Shown one piece after another: positions 34,312-34,407 of a stretch of 34,407 nucleotides of DNA (position 1 is the first letter of the stretch; each line of letters opens with the position of its first letter). The notes under the pieces are model-generated. The model was not told where the DNA came from and ran no database searches. It was given only the letters and a program-made list of their open reading frames with translations. The position numbers and the translations under genes were made by a program. Origin of the DNA: Methylovulum sp. (GTDB taxonomy: Bacteria; Pseudomonadota; Gammaproteobacteria; Methylococcales; Methylomonadaceae); assembly GCA_030689765.1 (NCBI GenBank), contig JAUYEP010000295.1, positions 1-34,407 on the forward strand, given 5' to 3'.

Positions 34312-34407
34312 GTCTCTCGTTCGCCACCCAACGAGGGGTGGCTCACATCATCCCAATGACTCGACGCGATTTCGGGATGCTTTGCATTTTCACTACGCAA
34401 AAAACGC
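34264..34407. mobile_element. Palindromic element inserted in the GTPase gene, running to the window edge
   Basis: The left end (GCTATTTTTGCGAAAGC...GGGCATCCC) and the complement of the right end (GCGTTTTTTGCGTAGTG...AAGCATCCC) are imperfect inverted copies of about 35 bases. Inside is the hairpin CCACCC-AACGAG-GGGTGG. It has the build of a MITE of at least 140 bp. The right border may lie outside the window, so a target duplication cannot be tested here. Confidence 0.55.

Overview
The window looks like a chromosome segment of a gammaproteobacterium, possibly a methanotroph of the Methylococcales. The order tRNA-Leu, tig, clpP, clpX, a PilS/PilR pair beside a FleQ-type regulator, and Zur-type operators are all gammaproteobacterial. 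The Methylococcales placement is an inference from the dense palindromic repeats and general gene style, because no diagnostic methane-oxidation gene is present.

Left part (1-6.3 kb) is a broken defence region. It opens inside zorB of a Zorya anti-phage system. An AbrB-like antitoxin and a VapBC toxin-antitoxin pair, with vapC frameshifted, follow. Next comes a zorC-like gene cut off after about 300 codons. Its 3' part is replaced by a mosaic: an antisense copy of the first 34 codons of creA (the intact gene is 7 kb away), two dispersed hairpin repeats and a deleted vapBC remnant. On the opposite strand lies a stand-alone type III restriction-like helicase-nuclease whose last codons and stop are supplied by a MITE.

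Middle part (6.3-20.7 kb) is mostly housekeeping: the AmmeMemoRadiSam trio (amrS divergent from amrB-amrA), creA, a large MASE1-CHASE-GAF-GGDEF-EAL protein, tRNA-Leu(UAG), tig-clpP-clpX without lon after it, alanine dehydrogenase, and sucC-sucD, where SucC carries an unusual C-terminal tail of about 95 residues.

Right-middle part (21-30.3 kb) concerns surface structures and signalling: pilS-pilR converging on fleQ, then fliK, a GGDEF diguanylate cyclase and an atypical pyruvate kinase with the residue signature of the K+-independent class.

Right end (30.5-34.4 kb) is a decaying zinc-responsive island. A zur gene with several frameshifts lies behind a promoter overlapped by a perfect Zur-box core. 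A ZnuD-like TonB receptor has its own Zur box. A small unknown gene and a COG0523 GTPase gene interrupted by a palindromic element follow.

Across the whole window runs a MITE family of about 117-153 bp. It has GTAA...TTAC ends and 8-bp target duplications visible at four of five copies (7659, 9165, 25699, 28289). This is the signature of the IS66 family and the clearest structure not explained by genes.
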